This document shows positions 11,326 through 22,054 of a stretch of DNA of 64,000 nt, in pieces; positions within the stretch are counted from its first letter, which is position 1; every line of letters starts with the position of its first letter. This stretch comes from Dermanyssus gallinae (taxonomy: Eukaryota > Arthropoda > Arachnida > Mesostigmata > Dermanyssidae): assembly GCA_003439945.1 (NCBI GenBank), contig QVRM01006416.1:1036501-1100500 (forward strand), read 5' to 3'. A program made the position numbers and the translations under genes. The notes beneath the pieces were generated by a model. That model searched no databases and was not told the DNA's origin. It saw only the letters and a list, made by a program, of their open reading frames with translations.

Positions 11326-11520
11326 AAGCAACTCTCCCCCTTAGATTGTTTGAAGTTACGCTTATGCAGTTTCCGATCGGATACGGGGATTGGGACATTA
11401 CTGGTTTTTAGGGGCGTGAAGCCCCACACTACCGGTCCACACATGCAGACGAGTTCTCCACGGTCGTGCCCGCGTGTGCATACCACATTTTCCAGATAAT
11501 TCTTTAAAAAATGCATGCAT
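11326..11520 (+). mobile_element. R1-clade LINE 3'UTR fragment
   Basis: It is homologous to the minus strand of 54265-54440 along about 190 bases: CCCCCTT, ATTGTTTGAAGT, GGGGAT.GGGAC, ACTGGTTTTTAG, CCCCACACTACCGG, and a terminus like TTTAAAAAATG. The 54-kb copy is joined to an R1-clade C-terminus, so this one is a 3'-end-only (5'-truncated) LINE copy. Confidence 0.7.
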
Positions 11521-12112
11521 TATTGTAAATAAAATGCTTGTCGCGCTACTGGATTTTCTGTTTCTAGTTCGGCTATTGAGTGAACTTCTGGACATGCTGC
11601 GGCGTGGTATCTGTCGCTCACTGGCCTAAGCATCTCGCGCACCTACAACACTCCTGAGAATCGTGAAATCCTTTCGTGCTGCATAACACGTAATGTAATC
11701 CGTAGGTTGCGAACTCCATAATAAGATGCCTGCTCTTAAATCCGACTGTATCACCTTTATGGTGTAAGACTGATCCCTGAGTTTCTGTGAACAATTCGAC
11801 AAATGGTTTGTGGTAACACATCACATTTGGAGTACAAAACGCACTAAATTGTGGCCCTGTACTGTTTTTATTAGTTCTGAAGTCTTTACACAGTGCACTT
11901 TATCGTGAACCGTTTACTCTGCTGTGTAGCTGAGCCAGTTATGCTTCTTCTGCAGACGCGTACTTAGCTGCAATCTTGCAAACTGTCGTTTTCAGTCAAA
12001 CGAAAGAAAAAACGATTTTTATATCCGTCTGGTACGTCGAGAACAATAGCTAATATTTGCAGGGGGATCGGTCGGCCATGGCTGGCCTTTGTTTGAATTA
12101 TACTTCAAATGG

Positions 12113-12166
<54 letters not shown>

Positions 12167-12994
12167 GCGCCATAAAATTGGGGTTGAAAAAGTACAGTCC
12201 TTTTCAATTATTTACCCTGGTTCTGGCTGTCAGCCTGTAAGCTGTTTGGCCGGCAATTTGCGCTTCGATTTGTACTGTTAAATGTATTCTAACATTAGTC
12301 GGAAGCTCGCTGGTGCACAGTCGATTGCTACCACCAACGTAAAGTGGTGCGTGCTCACAGGTTTATCACCTGTCCTTGGATTTGGTATCACCATGCCCTT
12401 GAAGCATCAATCGTGTCACTTTTAAACGCTGAGCTGTCTGTCTCATCAAACCAAACAACGTGTAACAAAATAGTTTTAATTAGTTCATACAGAAATAGCT
12501 AGCCAACGTGTATACATTTTTTTATGTTGACGAACGATGTGTAGATGATGGCCGCTAGAGTAGGGCCGTACGTTTGATACCAGCTGTACGCATACTGATA
12601 CCATTTACAAGTATATTTTTAAAATTATATATATATATATATGAAATGCTAAACAGAGATAAACTATTAGCGATTTTTTTATTGTAAATAGGCGATGCGA
12701 TTTTAATTGTATAGAAACGTTTACGCAACGATAACCTAACCGAGCAGGTCGACATTTACAAACCAATACTGACACGCTCACACGTCCAGATCAAAATGCC
12801 AAAGGACAGCCGTCATATCGCATGCGCTAGGTTTTAATACACTTGCTACGCTTTCTATATAGTTGCATGCTTAACGCGCTAAATATAAATTAGTTGATCC
12901 ATCTTGTGTTTAGTCGCGCAAACATACATGTTAAGCTAGACAGTTATAGAAGATAGAGAGTGAGAGAGAGAGGATCTGATGGCAAAAGCAAAAC
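11521..12994. other. Non-coding spacer with (AT)n tracts
   Basis: (AT)n tracts lie at 12112-12163 and 12626-12642. No conserved coding sequence is visible. An ORF at 11618-11824 (minus) is unrecognised. Confidence 0.5.
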
Positions 12995-13283
12995 TTTCTA
13001 GATTGGAAATTTTTTTTGGGGAGACTTTTCTTTTTAATTGTAGACCATCATCAGTCTCCTACGGACTTGGAATCGCCGTGAGGCGTCTCTTCAATGAGGG
13101 ATCGAGAGTCGGACATGTTGAGACATCTAGGGTTTTCCCAACAGTCCTTGTAACGGCATGGTCACTGACTCTCAGCCGTATGGTTTATCGCTCAAAGAAA
13201 GATCGATTATCAACCGGCGACACGCCGATAGATATCAACCATGACTGTCGCATCAGCAGCTCCCCTAGATTACGCCGCCACTA
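12995..13283 (-). mobile_element. tRNA-derived SINE (family 1), copy
   Basis: The minus strand starts TGGCGGCGTAATCTAGGGGA near 13283, continues through GATCGATCTTTCTTTGAGCG and CATGCCGTTACAAGGACTGTTGGGAAAACCCTAG-like words, and ends at a TCTAG-flanked A/T-rich hairpin tail near 12995. It is full length but diverged from the copies at 18.2 and 58.2 kb. Its box B is degenerate. Confidence 0.8.
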
Positions 13284-14530
13284 AGCTATACCTCCTACCC
13301 TCCAGCTGATGCCGATTGATGAAGAAGTTCATCGTCGCTAAAACAGATGAGCGGTAGTTGTCGTCATTAAGTGTGTAATTGTCGTTTTGATGTCGTTGTG
13401 TCGCGCAGTTCAAGCTGATCACGTCTCTGTTATTGATTTAACGATACATCCAACGATTAGGCTGGCAACAACAACAACAACAACAACAACAACGACGACG
13501 ACGACGAGGAGAATAGTGGCCATCGCGAAATCAATCATTGAGAAAAGAGAGTAGGCAAAACGTAGAAGAAGAAGAAAACGCTGCTGGCGGAGAGCACACT
13601 GCACAAAGCGCTAATTACTAGAAAAGCACGCAATTGTGCGAACATTACCAGAATAACCAGCTCGCAGCAATGCGAGCTAGAATTGATCGTTCCGGCTGGC
13701 TGAACGGGTCCGTCGCTTCGCTAGCAGCCTTCGCTGCTGCTGCTGGCTGGCTGGAAATACATACATAGATGGCCGATGGTCATCACCCGGCGTGCGCCAT
13801 CATTATCTGCTGCCTTTGCGACAGTGATGAGTCGCCGATTGATTCAACTGCAACGCTAACTGCTAGTCCAGTGTTCCAGCGCATAATAACGTAATAGCGT
13901 TGCCCGCCGACCGACCTCACAGCGCACCTTGAGAGCATAATCGCTACTAATGCTAGACAAACAAATAGGCAGGTAGATATACAAACACACAGAGAGAGAG
14001 AGATAGATCGATGAAGCAGAGCAGACAATTTGTTTGCGAACATGATTGTGTCTTCTCACCCATCTCGACCGTCGACTCCGGAATGTTGTTGTTGCTGTTG
14101 TTGTTATTGCTGCTGTTGTTGCTGCTGCTGCAGAAATTACTATCGTTGTGGGATTGTCTTTTTTTTTGGTCGACAATTGTTGTACCGCCACTTTGTTGTC
14201 AGTCATTATCATGTCATTTTGTTGTTGTTGTTGTTGTTGTTGTGGCATTTAGTTTCCTAGCAATCCCGGAAATCAACGTCGCTTGATGGCTGTATTTACA
14301 CTCTTAGACCGTGTGACTACTATCCGATGAAGACAACCGCAGTAGTGTGACTGTGCAATGCGGACGACATTCTCATAGCGTAAGTTAAAAATAAAAGTAA
14401 TACAATATATCCTTTATTTTCTGACGTAGAGACAGTTATTCTTAGAACGGCGCACTCTTAGTGTAATTGTGTTTTAATTCCTCGGTCCCCTATGAAGGGG
14501 TAGGGAGTCTCGAGGTGAGAAAAAAAATAC

Positions 14531-14577
<47 letters not shown>

Positions 14578-15809
14578 TAGTCACTTTATTTGTTATGACA
14601 GTGGATATTAAAGTGGTAATTACTATTCTGATGAGACACAGATCGTTTTGTTTCTAGACTTGGCGTCTTTTTAAAGACTATTCGTTTCAGCTGTCGAATC
14701 GGCGCGGCCATTCATATACCTACTTTTGTGAGCGTAATCGTTAAATGATCACATTCTGATGGTGTGCATTGTGTCGGCGTAAAAATGATCGCCTATTTGT
14801 TATCAAGAACAAATTCGTCGTGTGGCGGTGAATAATAGGCATATCTAATTGAAAATTTGAAATATATGACTCTGACGTGGTGCGAAACAGGTTCGTGAAC
14901 TGGTTCTGTTGTTGACACTGACGTCTCATCTGCCTTTAGCCGATTAGGCGGTTTTAGACGTTTGTTATGGACAATATCAAGTCAAGTCTTAACGTGCGTC
15001 TCCACTGCTACTCGTAGGGAGGCACCGGGCAACGACTCAAAAAAGAATCGCGCTACAGCGAGTGCCGCGCGACGCTCAACCGTATGAGAGACGTCGTCGA
15101 GCTCGCTCGGGTCACACAGCATGATGCATGTGCCACTTATGGTCTTCCCCTGGATGGACGTATGGTCTTCCCGATTCGGACTCGGTAAAGTCGCCGTGCC
15201 CGCAAGGGGGTACCACATCTACGAAGAGTCGCGTGTCAGGCGACCTTCCTCCGTAGACCAGCATTCGCTGGTTGTACCGGGGTGCGTTTTTCCACTCATC
15301 ACACCGCCGTTTCTCTAGGGCGCGGGATAGGGGAGGTTTGTTGAGCGCTCGGTGACATGGTGTGCATAGGCGTGCGCCTTGCGGCCGGAGAAGACACATG
15401 GGTGCATGGGTTCGTTCTCCCCCCTCAGAGTTGCACGTTTATATTTACTGGAGTTCATGTTATGAAGCAACGCGGGAGCCGTAGCGCTTCCGCGTTGCTT
15501 CATAACATGCGACAATTTTTCTACCAGCAGAAATGCTTAAGCCACTCCAGGCTATCGTGTCAAGGTACAGTAATCGCTACAATAAAGCTTGAGTTCCTTA
15601 GAAGCCTGTGAGAGATGCTGTTATAGAAGTCTTGGACTCGGCGGACATTTGTGATCCACCTACGATATTTCACGTACTCCTTTGATAACAGGCGTGCTGA
15701 GCCTTACGCAAGAGCAGGCTTATGGGCAATCACGGAAGAGACTGAAATGAAATAATTTATCTGCAAAAAATAATTAATGCTCGTAGAGGGCTAAGTTGTT
15801 TGGCACGAT
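13284..15809. other. Non-coding, partly CpG-rich DNA with trinucleotide repeats
   Basis: It contains (AAC)n/(GAC)n at 13469-13507, GTT/GCT repeats at 14082-14135, (GTT)n at 14220-14244, (AT)n at 14532-14575 and a perfect hairpin at 15456-15509. The 13.6-14.3 kb part is rich in CpG and polypurine or polypyrimidine words. It could be a 5'UTR or promoter region, but no coding exon is supported. Confidence 0.45.
15456..15509. repeat. Perfect 20-bp inverted repeat (hairpin)
   Basis: The arm CATGTTATGAAGCAACGCGG at 15456-15475 is the exact reverse complement of 15490-15509, with a 14-base loop. A perfect match with no wobble suggests a recent origin. Confidence 0.95.
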
Positions 15810-15902
15810 ATCGTTTTAATGCATCTATCGTCATTGCGTTCTCGTTACTGGATTTAAATAGGCTTCCTCCAGCGGAGGTATGTAGCAGTAGAGCAGTGAC
15901 AA
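15810..15902 (+). repeat. Dispersed repeat, copy B (see 5365)
   Basis: It is the partner of 5365-5455 in the same orientation, with mismatches throughout. The region after it contains a B-box-like GTTTCGAAC word, so a SINE origin is possible but unproven. Confidence 0.55.
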
Positions 15903-16273
15903 CCATATCCAATAAATCCAAGACCAGCAAGGTTTCGAACTTGCAATTGTTTTGCTAGGCATGGTTGCCATGGCAACGCTCTGTTTTGAACGGTGCGCTA
16001 GCCGCCTAAGCCGGCGACGCTACAAGGAACGCTACAAGTTCTAACGACTAAAGGGTTACCATTGTAGGCAGTCGGTTAAAGTGTATGCATATGTACATAC
16101 GCAACATATGGTACATGGTCATCAACATCCCTTCTGCTTTTCCGTTTCGTTCAGCCTGGCACCATCGCAGTAACTCTCTACGGGCTAAGGGACGTACACT
16201 AGCGTACGTGTTCTCCACTGACATGCGGCACATACTTTTGTAGTGTGAACGCGTCACATTAACCGGCTTAACC

Positions 16274-16505
16274 GAGCAAGATGGCTTAGCGGCAAAAGCC
16301 TTTGTCTTGCATTCGGGAGGCCTGGGTTCGAGACCCAGACCGGCCACTGGTTCAATTGATTTTCATGGTTTCCAATTTAAACAAGGTGAATGCCGGAGTG
16401 GATTAAAAATCGACCATGATCGAACAAAAAAACGGGGAGCACAGATGTCTCAATAAAAAGAGATGGTGCATTACCATCTAAACCCCCATTAAGTAAGCAA
16501 GTAAG
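16274..16505 (+). mobile_element. tRNA-derived SINE (family 2), best copy
   Basis: The tRNA-like head has box A TGGCTTAGCGG (16282-16292) and box B GGTTCGAGACC (16325-16335), both good RNA polymerase III promoter matches. A body follows containing GAATGCCGGAGTGGATT, then AAAATCGACCATGATC, and a tail of TAAG/CAAG units (about 16491-16505). The head recurs at 7308 and part of the body recurs at 63953-64000. A tRNA gene is unlikely because the head runs on into repeated body sequence. Confidence 0.75.
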
Positions 16506-16988
16506 TAACTACCAGACTATACTCATTTTACTAGCCACAAAATGGCCGATAGGAGCGCTTCGAGTATCGCACTCGAATAAAGTATCGTCGATCATGCGTA
16601 CAACATAATAAACCTGCTACTATTGAGACTTCTATAGTCTGCTCTAACCTAAAAACAAAGGAACCGCAGAAATTTATCGTTGGCGCTGTAGGTGCAGCTA
16701 ACGAAAGGAAGGCACATCCACTGTACAGTGCGAGTAGGTAGTAGAGTACATAAGACGGTAAGCCTGGACAAGTGGAGCGTTCTTTACGCAGGCGGAAACA
16801 TTACCTGCGGTAAAGGAGTGGACACTGAGGTGTAATAGCTCTTGGTGGTAGCAGTTAAGCACTTGATGGCAACGGTCTATAGAAAAACTTCTAAATGTGT
16901 GGCTATACTCTAGCTGGTACATATTCTAGAATCTTTGAAAAGTGTGCTATTAAGTAAAAACAAAATTAAATACCGATAGTTATGAGAG

Positions 16989-17088
<100 letters not shown>

Positions 17089-17837
17089 GTCGAGTAATCG
17101 CAAGTTCACTTTGCAATGTGAATACGCTGTTTTTCTGTTACTACGCTGTTTTCCTGCAATTACCTGGCACCGCATCAAATGTCCCAAATAATGACGAACG
17201 GACGTCATGGCATTTGTTGGCCGCTTCTAAGCGGGTTCCTGGAGTGAAGACATACAGGCAGACAGTCAAACTGCCTACACACCCTAATAAATAATATACG
17301 CGAGCAGTCGCCGAACGGTGAAGTCAAGTCGTAGACGAATTTAAATTTTCGGAATCCTGCGCAATGGGCGGTTTGTGCGAGCGTAGGTAAGAGCGACCCT
17401 TCCAATCGGAAACGGTTGTCGCCTGTCAATGTACAGTGTTTAGAGAAATTCGTGCATTTTCTGTCCGACACAAACACACACACACCCAGACACACAATAC
17501 AGAATCTTTGCGTACAAACAGTACCACCATAAACCTGACAGAAGAGTTAACGACAAGCAACAGCTATAAAGGCAGATAAACTTTTAGATGTGTGTTGTCC
17601 GCCAATATGTGGATCGCAACCAACGACTTATTGACGGCTATTCAGGTTTATTCCTTTCTCGATCTGTAGAAGCTTCACCTTTGGAGTACATTTCTGTACA
17701 AGAATATGTACAGTTTACCTAGCACACAACCGGGTAACCGGCCGCGTGCTGGATTGCACGAGGCTACACTTTGTGCAATCGCCCAGGTGGTTAGCTGTAA
17801 TTCCACAGACAATAGTCGATCGTGATTTTATCGTCCG

Positions 17838-17882
17838 ACTCTGGGTGAACCAAAAGCCCATGTTTTTTGACTCACCCAGAGT
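17838..17882. repeat. 11-bp perfect inverted repeat
   Basis: ACTCTGGGTGA at 17838-17848 and TCACCCAGAGT at 17872-17882. A second 8-bp pair, GATTGCAC / GTGCAATC, lies about 60 bases upstream. Confidence 0.85.
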
Positions 17883-18182
17883 AATACTGGAAACCTATAC
17901 TGCGACTAATTTTCTTAACATTCTAATCAGAAATCTAAGGTGATGTCTATACGTTGAATTCCTAGCCGTTAAAATTGTATGCAGTTTTCTGATGAAACTT
18001 TCGACGTATGGTAGATCTGACCATGGGCTCCACCACTCAGTTTAGCTTGCCGAATATAGCGAAACTGCGAGCCTAGAAAACGTGTAGCAGTGATTTTTCG
18101 ACAATTCACGTCTCAACAGAATTAAACAGCAACAACAACAATGTCAGTAGTAAGTAAGCGTGTGTAGCAAAAAAAAAAATAA

Positions 18183-18487
18183 GTGGCGGCGTGGTCTAGG
18201 GGACTAGTGCGCTAGTCATGGTTGTCATCTACCGGGGTGTCACCGGTTCGATCCCTGTTGTTGGTCGAAAATTCTTTGAGCGATGCTTATTTAGAATAGA
18301 TGATACACCATACCGCTGAGAGTCAGCGGCCATGCTGCCACAAGGACTGTTTGGGAAACCCTAGATATCTTAACATGTCCGGCCCTCGGTGCATTGAAGA
18401 TATACCTCAGGTTAAGTGCCAAGCCCGTGGGGGACGGAGGATAGTCTAGAATTAAAAACAACCTCCTTAAAAATGTTTTTAATTCTA
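18183..18487 (+). mobile_element. tRNA-derived SINE (family 1), full-length copy with TSDs
   Basis: Box A TGGTCTAGGGG is at 18192-18202 and box B GGTTCGATCCC at 18245-18255. A unique body follows with CCGCTGAGAGTCAGCGG, itself a short hairpin. The 3' end TCTAGAATTAAAAAC ... GTTTTTAATTCTA folds on itself. Flanks GTAGCAAAAAAAAAAATAA (18164-18182) and GTAGCAAAAACAATAA (18488-18503) look like a target-site duplication. A near-identical copy lies at 58221-58520, and diverged copies are at 10270 and 12995. The element has no coding capacity and would depend on a LINE. Confidence 0.88.
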
Positions 18488-18503
18488 GTAGCAAAAACAA
18501 TAA

Positions 18504-19389
18504 CAAGGCAAGGAACATGAACAACAACAACAAAATTAGGCAAACTTAGTGTCACTACTGTGCCGACAGTCTAAAACGGTGCCCCACGATCTGGTCTGAT
18601 TTACAATGGGGCGAGCGAAGTGTACAAATAGACATTTGGCCGGTATTGCTGTCATATTAACGTGAGGCTGAAAACAATACTGTGCGACTACCTCCACCTT
18701 TGTACCAAGGTGAAGCGAAAAGGTTCATGCGGGAGTAGAACGGCAAAGGTAGTACAGTCGAAGATGAAGTCATTAATACTGTTAATGGCAACAGTAATTA
18801 ATGGCAGCGACTTCATCAGCGTCGGTGTTATTACATTGTATCGTCGTCATGCCTTTTATGCAGCAACGTGTTAGACCGCAATCATTCTTAGAACACGTAA
18901 CAGCAATAATAATAACCGTGGCATCGAATTACTTCCGCGTATCTGTCCTCTTGTCGCTTCAGACAAATAGAACCAGGTATGGAGATATATATATATACAA
19001 AATGACCTAAAAAGATTTCAAGAGCCGTATAGAGAATTGTAGAGTTTGAGTAGAGGCAGTTTTTTTCTCAATGGAACATGGCCTCTGAAAAGTATTGTTT
19101 TGAAGTGAGAGTAAAATTTCTAAGATTTGTGATACTGGTGTTATTGCCCAACATAGGAGTAAAAAAAATTGCGATTGCAAGACAAGCAGTCATCCTATAC
19201 AGCAGCTAAGTACACCTCCTCTGAAGGATATACGACGCCGGCTAGAAGATTTGACATAGTCGTTTAAACATTGCCAACATTAGCAAACATTAAAGGTCTA
19301 TTATAGTTCTGAAATACATATAAGTTCTATTTAGTGCGACTAATTAAGATTTGACTCCACGTGAGCCACGATACATATTTGGAGGCCTA
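18504..19389. other. Non-coding spacer
   Basis: No recognised coding exon or repeat family. Short ORFs at 18662-19010 show no conserved motif. Confidence 0.4.
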
Positions 19390-19835
19390 CAGATATTTCG
19401 TCGGAAATATGCTAAACATTCTCACATTCTCGGTGACCAGGTCTTCCCGTGATTCTACCGAAACCTCGTACACGAGCATCTTCAGTTATTCCCAACGAAA
19501 AAAATGAGACTTCTTAACCGCGGCCAATCCGTTGATACTCGAAGACCACATTGATGTAATAGCGTACCGGAGGGTTGGAGTGCGGTGGCGCTCCGTCGTA
19601 CTGGAACCATATCCTCTCGCGAGCACCTTCTGGAACGCCTTTTAATACTCCTGGCAATGTTTCACTTAGGAATGCGTGGTATCCTCTCCATTCAACCTGT
19701 TACCTCATGCGTGGGCCTATGAGGTTAATGTTCACCATGCCAGCTCACACATTCACGGAGAAGCGATCTTTTAATTGTCGACTTATCTGCAATGTACCAT
19801 CTATATATAAGCGCGCCACACAAACGTGAATTTGC
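19390..19835 (-). pseudogene. DDE transposase remnant, Tc1/mariner superfamily
   Basis: Read on the minus strand in shifting frames: LQISRQLKDRFSVNV, then AGMVNINLIGP (the vNVWaGi..g..liGP signature with one stop), YHAFLSETLPGVL, IWFQYDGAPPHS with a catalytic aspartate region at 19580-19597, INVVF and RIGRG. Downstream come MLVYEVSVESREDLV and a helix. This is the order found in DDE_3-type transposases of arthropods. The WP.RSPDLTPLD block is lost and several stops are present, so it is inactive. Terminal inverted repeats were not found by eye. Confidence 0.75.
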
Positions 19836-19903
19836 AAGCATACGCGAAAAGCATATAGCACAAGTCGATCCCCCCTGCAACAGTCACTTGTATCCATAAA
19901 AAG

Positions 19904-19926
19904 ATATATATATATATATATATATA
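19904..19926. repeat. (AT)n microsatellite
   Basis: Short pure AT run to the right of the transposase remnant. Confidence 0.85.
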
Positions 19927-20052
19927 CGTTTGTAGGAAGAACTACATTCACAAAAAGAAAATACTTTTTACAGGGTAGAAAGTCTTTGGTAGAAATTCCT
20001 TTGGACTAAACCATTAGGTTTATTTTATTGTTAAAGCTCATTTAAATTAGAG

Positions 20053-20057
<5 letters not shown>

Positions 20058-20097
<40 letters not shown>

Positions 20098-20100
20098 TAT
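20058..20100. repeat. (AT)n microsatellite
   Basis: Pure AT run ending where similarity to the R2-type element begins. Confidence 0.9.
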
Positions 20101-20102
20101 TT

Positions 20103-21132
20103 TATAAGAAGATCAGAATGATTGTTAAGTCGAAATGGCTTAAGCTCGAAAACTCGGTGCCGAACGCCTACCTGTACACGCACACAGTAGACGACAGTCT
20201 GGGCATCCCCTGCCTCCAAACATTTATCCCCAGACTCCGCCTCTTCCGTGTGACAGCACTACAACACTCCACACACCCTGGGGCCCAATGGATGCTAACC
20301 ACCGAGCACTTCAAAAAAGACCTTGCGAAAACAAGACTTCTTTGCAAACGCTTGGGAACCTCTATTGAGACCGCTACAAAAGAGACCGATTACTGGTGTC
20401 AACAACTTTACAACACGTTCGATGGGGCACATTTTAAAAAAAGCACACGAAACGCCCTTTGTACATTACTGGATTAAGGGTATGCCCTACCAATCTGGTA
20501 AGGAGTATTTAAACCTACTAAAGCTCAAGGTCAACGCACTACCGAAGCGTGCCAGATTGGCTAGGGGACGCCCGGGCTATAACAAACGTTGTAGGCTCGG
20601 GTGTCATGCGCCTGAGACGTTGGCTCATGTCGCTCAGATGTGCGATACAACACACAAACAAACTATAAAGAGACATGACGACGTCTGTGATCGCGTGGCG
20701 CGTCTTCTCCGCGAGAGAGGTCATGAGGTGGTTCGTGAGCGAGTATTCCGTCGGCCGGGCGCACCGGGTCTAAAGCCCGACCTCGTAATAACAACACCTA
20801 TCGAGGTTGGGTTTTAGATGCCGAGGTTTGCGGCCCGAACAGGGACCTCGCAAAAGCGCGGCCAAACCATAACCAAATATGACGTCGAGTTCCTAAGAGC
20901 GGCGCTACCCGACCCGCAAAAACCTCGCAGATTCGGATCCATCACTATCTCTATGAGTGGTGTATGGGACTCCAAATGTGCGAGTACGCTCTTGGGGCTC
21001 GGCGTTACGAAGAGGAATCCTATGGATCTTACCGTCTTAACGTTGCAAGGAACCTTGAGGACATACTGCTCGCACCGGGTCCATAAGAGCGGGGGCTACC
21101 ATCAAGCAAGAACACGGACAGCTGATTCTTAA
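20103..21132 (+). mobile_element. R2-type LINE C-terminus: zinc knuckle and restriction-like endonuclease
   Basis: Three consecutive frames together encode the region after the RT of an RLE-type LINE: 20118-20477, 20323-20817 and 20818-21132. In the middle frame a CCHC knuckle lies at 20590-20643 (C-x3-C-x7-H-x4-C), followed by an arginine-rich helix and LKPDLVI (KPD at 20773-20781). That is the first half of the PD-(D/E)xK endonuclease that R2-group elements use to cut their target. The second acidic strand lies just past the stop at 20815 in a shifted frame. A one-base change there and a shift near 20430-20480 inactivate it. The RT itself is missing upstream, where (AT)n begins. R2, R4 and NeSL-like clades cannot be told apart by eye. 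Confidence 0.75.
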
Positions 21133-21279
21133 CCTCACGTGACACCTTTTTATCACCATTTTTATTAAGGCGATTCATTCATTCATATTTTCTATAGGTG
21201 TATCAGAAAGTTATATTGGTTAGTGAGGGCTGCATCCTATTCTGCGGATCCTTATGGCCTCCGTGTTGTCAACCAGGAT

Positions 21280-21890
21280 CGTCTGCGATTGTTGTGGTTT
21301 GTGCTTTGCCAAATCCGTTTCTGCTGCACGCAAATCAATGCGACGGCGGTGTACTTTTGTGGATAGAAAAGAACAAGTAGCATCTACGAAGGCTCGTGCA
21401 TGGAATTGTGCTTTTTCACTACCACGAAAAACAGAATGCTAGTGGCTTGGCTGCGAAGATTTTCGTTATCACCGGCCCCAAACGCCGTCGTAAACGCCGG
21501 CCCTCATGCAAAGGAGGCCGTGTTGTGTGTCTGGTGGGATTGGATATGCGTGGCGGCGGCTCCTGGTGCTGCAGCTAGAGCGATTAACCGTGAAAACTAT
21601 TGCTAGTTGCTAGACTGTTTGAGGCAAGCCGTCGCCGAAAAGCGCTTCGAACTGTATATAATCGTCGAAACGTCGTATCCCACTTGGACAACACTTGGCC
21701 GCATACATTTGTGGCGATCTGCCGCAACTGCCGCTGGATCTTGTACAGGATGTTTGGCCTTACTCGACCTATAGTCCTGACCTCGTCCCTTCCACTTTCC
21801 CACCATCTGTTACACTCACGTCAGGTTTCTCTGAGGGACAAATACTTCAATAGTATTCAGGGTATCAAAGTATTGACTTTGATTAATTCT
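21280..21890 (+). pseudogene. mariner transposase remnant
   Basis: CVWWDW (WWDW at 21532-21543) is followed by INRENYC, LLDCLRQAVAEKRFEL, then HLDNTWPH (DNTWPH at 21687-21704) and YSPDL (SPDL at 21773-21784). A RDKYFNSIQGIK-like tail follows. This is the order and spacing of Mos1-type mariner transposases, in which DNAxPH and SPDLxPxD hold catalytic aspartates. The three blocks lie in three different frames and a stop follows the tyrosine region, so the gene is dead. Weak similarity extends upstream to about 21280. Confidence 0.8.
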
Positions 21891-21926
21891 AATATGTTTC
21901 TTAATTTGCCTTGCCAAGAAAACGAC

Positions 21927-21930
<4 letters not shown>

Positions 21931-21984
<54 letters not shown>

Positions 21985-22054
21985 CTTATAGAGGCAACTC
22001 GTAAAATGCGTAATGCACACCGGGCGTCGTTGTATATATATATATATATATATA
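21931..22054. repeat. Two (AT)n tracts around an R1-type 3'UTR scrap
   Basis: AT runs occupy 21931-21981 and 22034-22054. The intervening 21993-22033 contains GTAAAATGCGTAATGCACACCGGGCGTCGTTGT-like sequence (given in parts: TAAAATGCGTAATGC, then ACACCGGGCGTCGTTGT). It matches 31395-31432, the 3' end of the R1-clade LINE read on the plus strand. Confidence 0.7.

Noticed and set aside
16274..16345. A genuine tRNA gene
   Set aside because: The head recurs with different divergence at 7.3 kb and runs into a repeated body; more likely a SINE.
18183..18260. A genuine tRNA gene
   Set aside because: The A and B boxes are good, but the unit continues into a 300-bp repeated body with target-site duplications, so it is a SINE.
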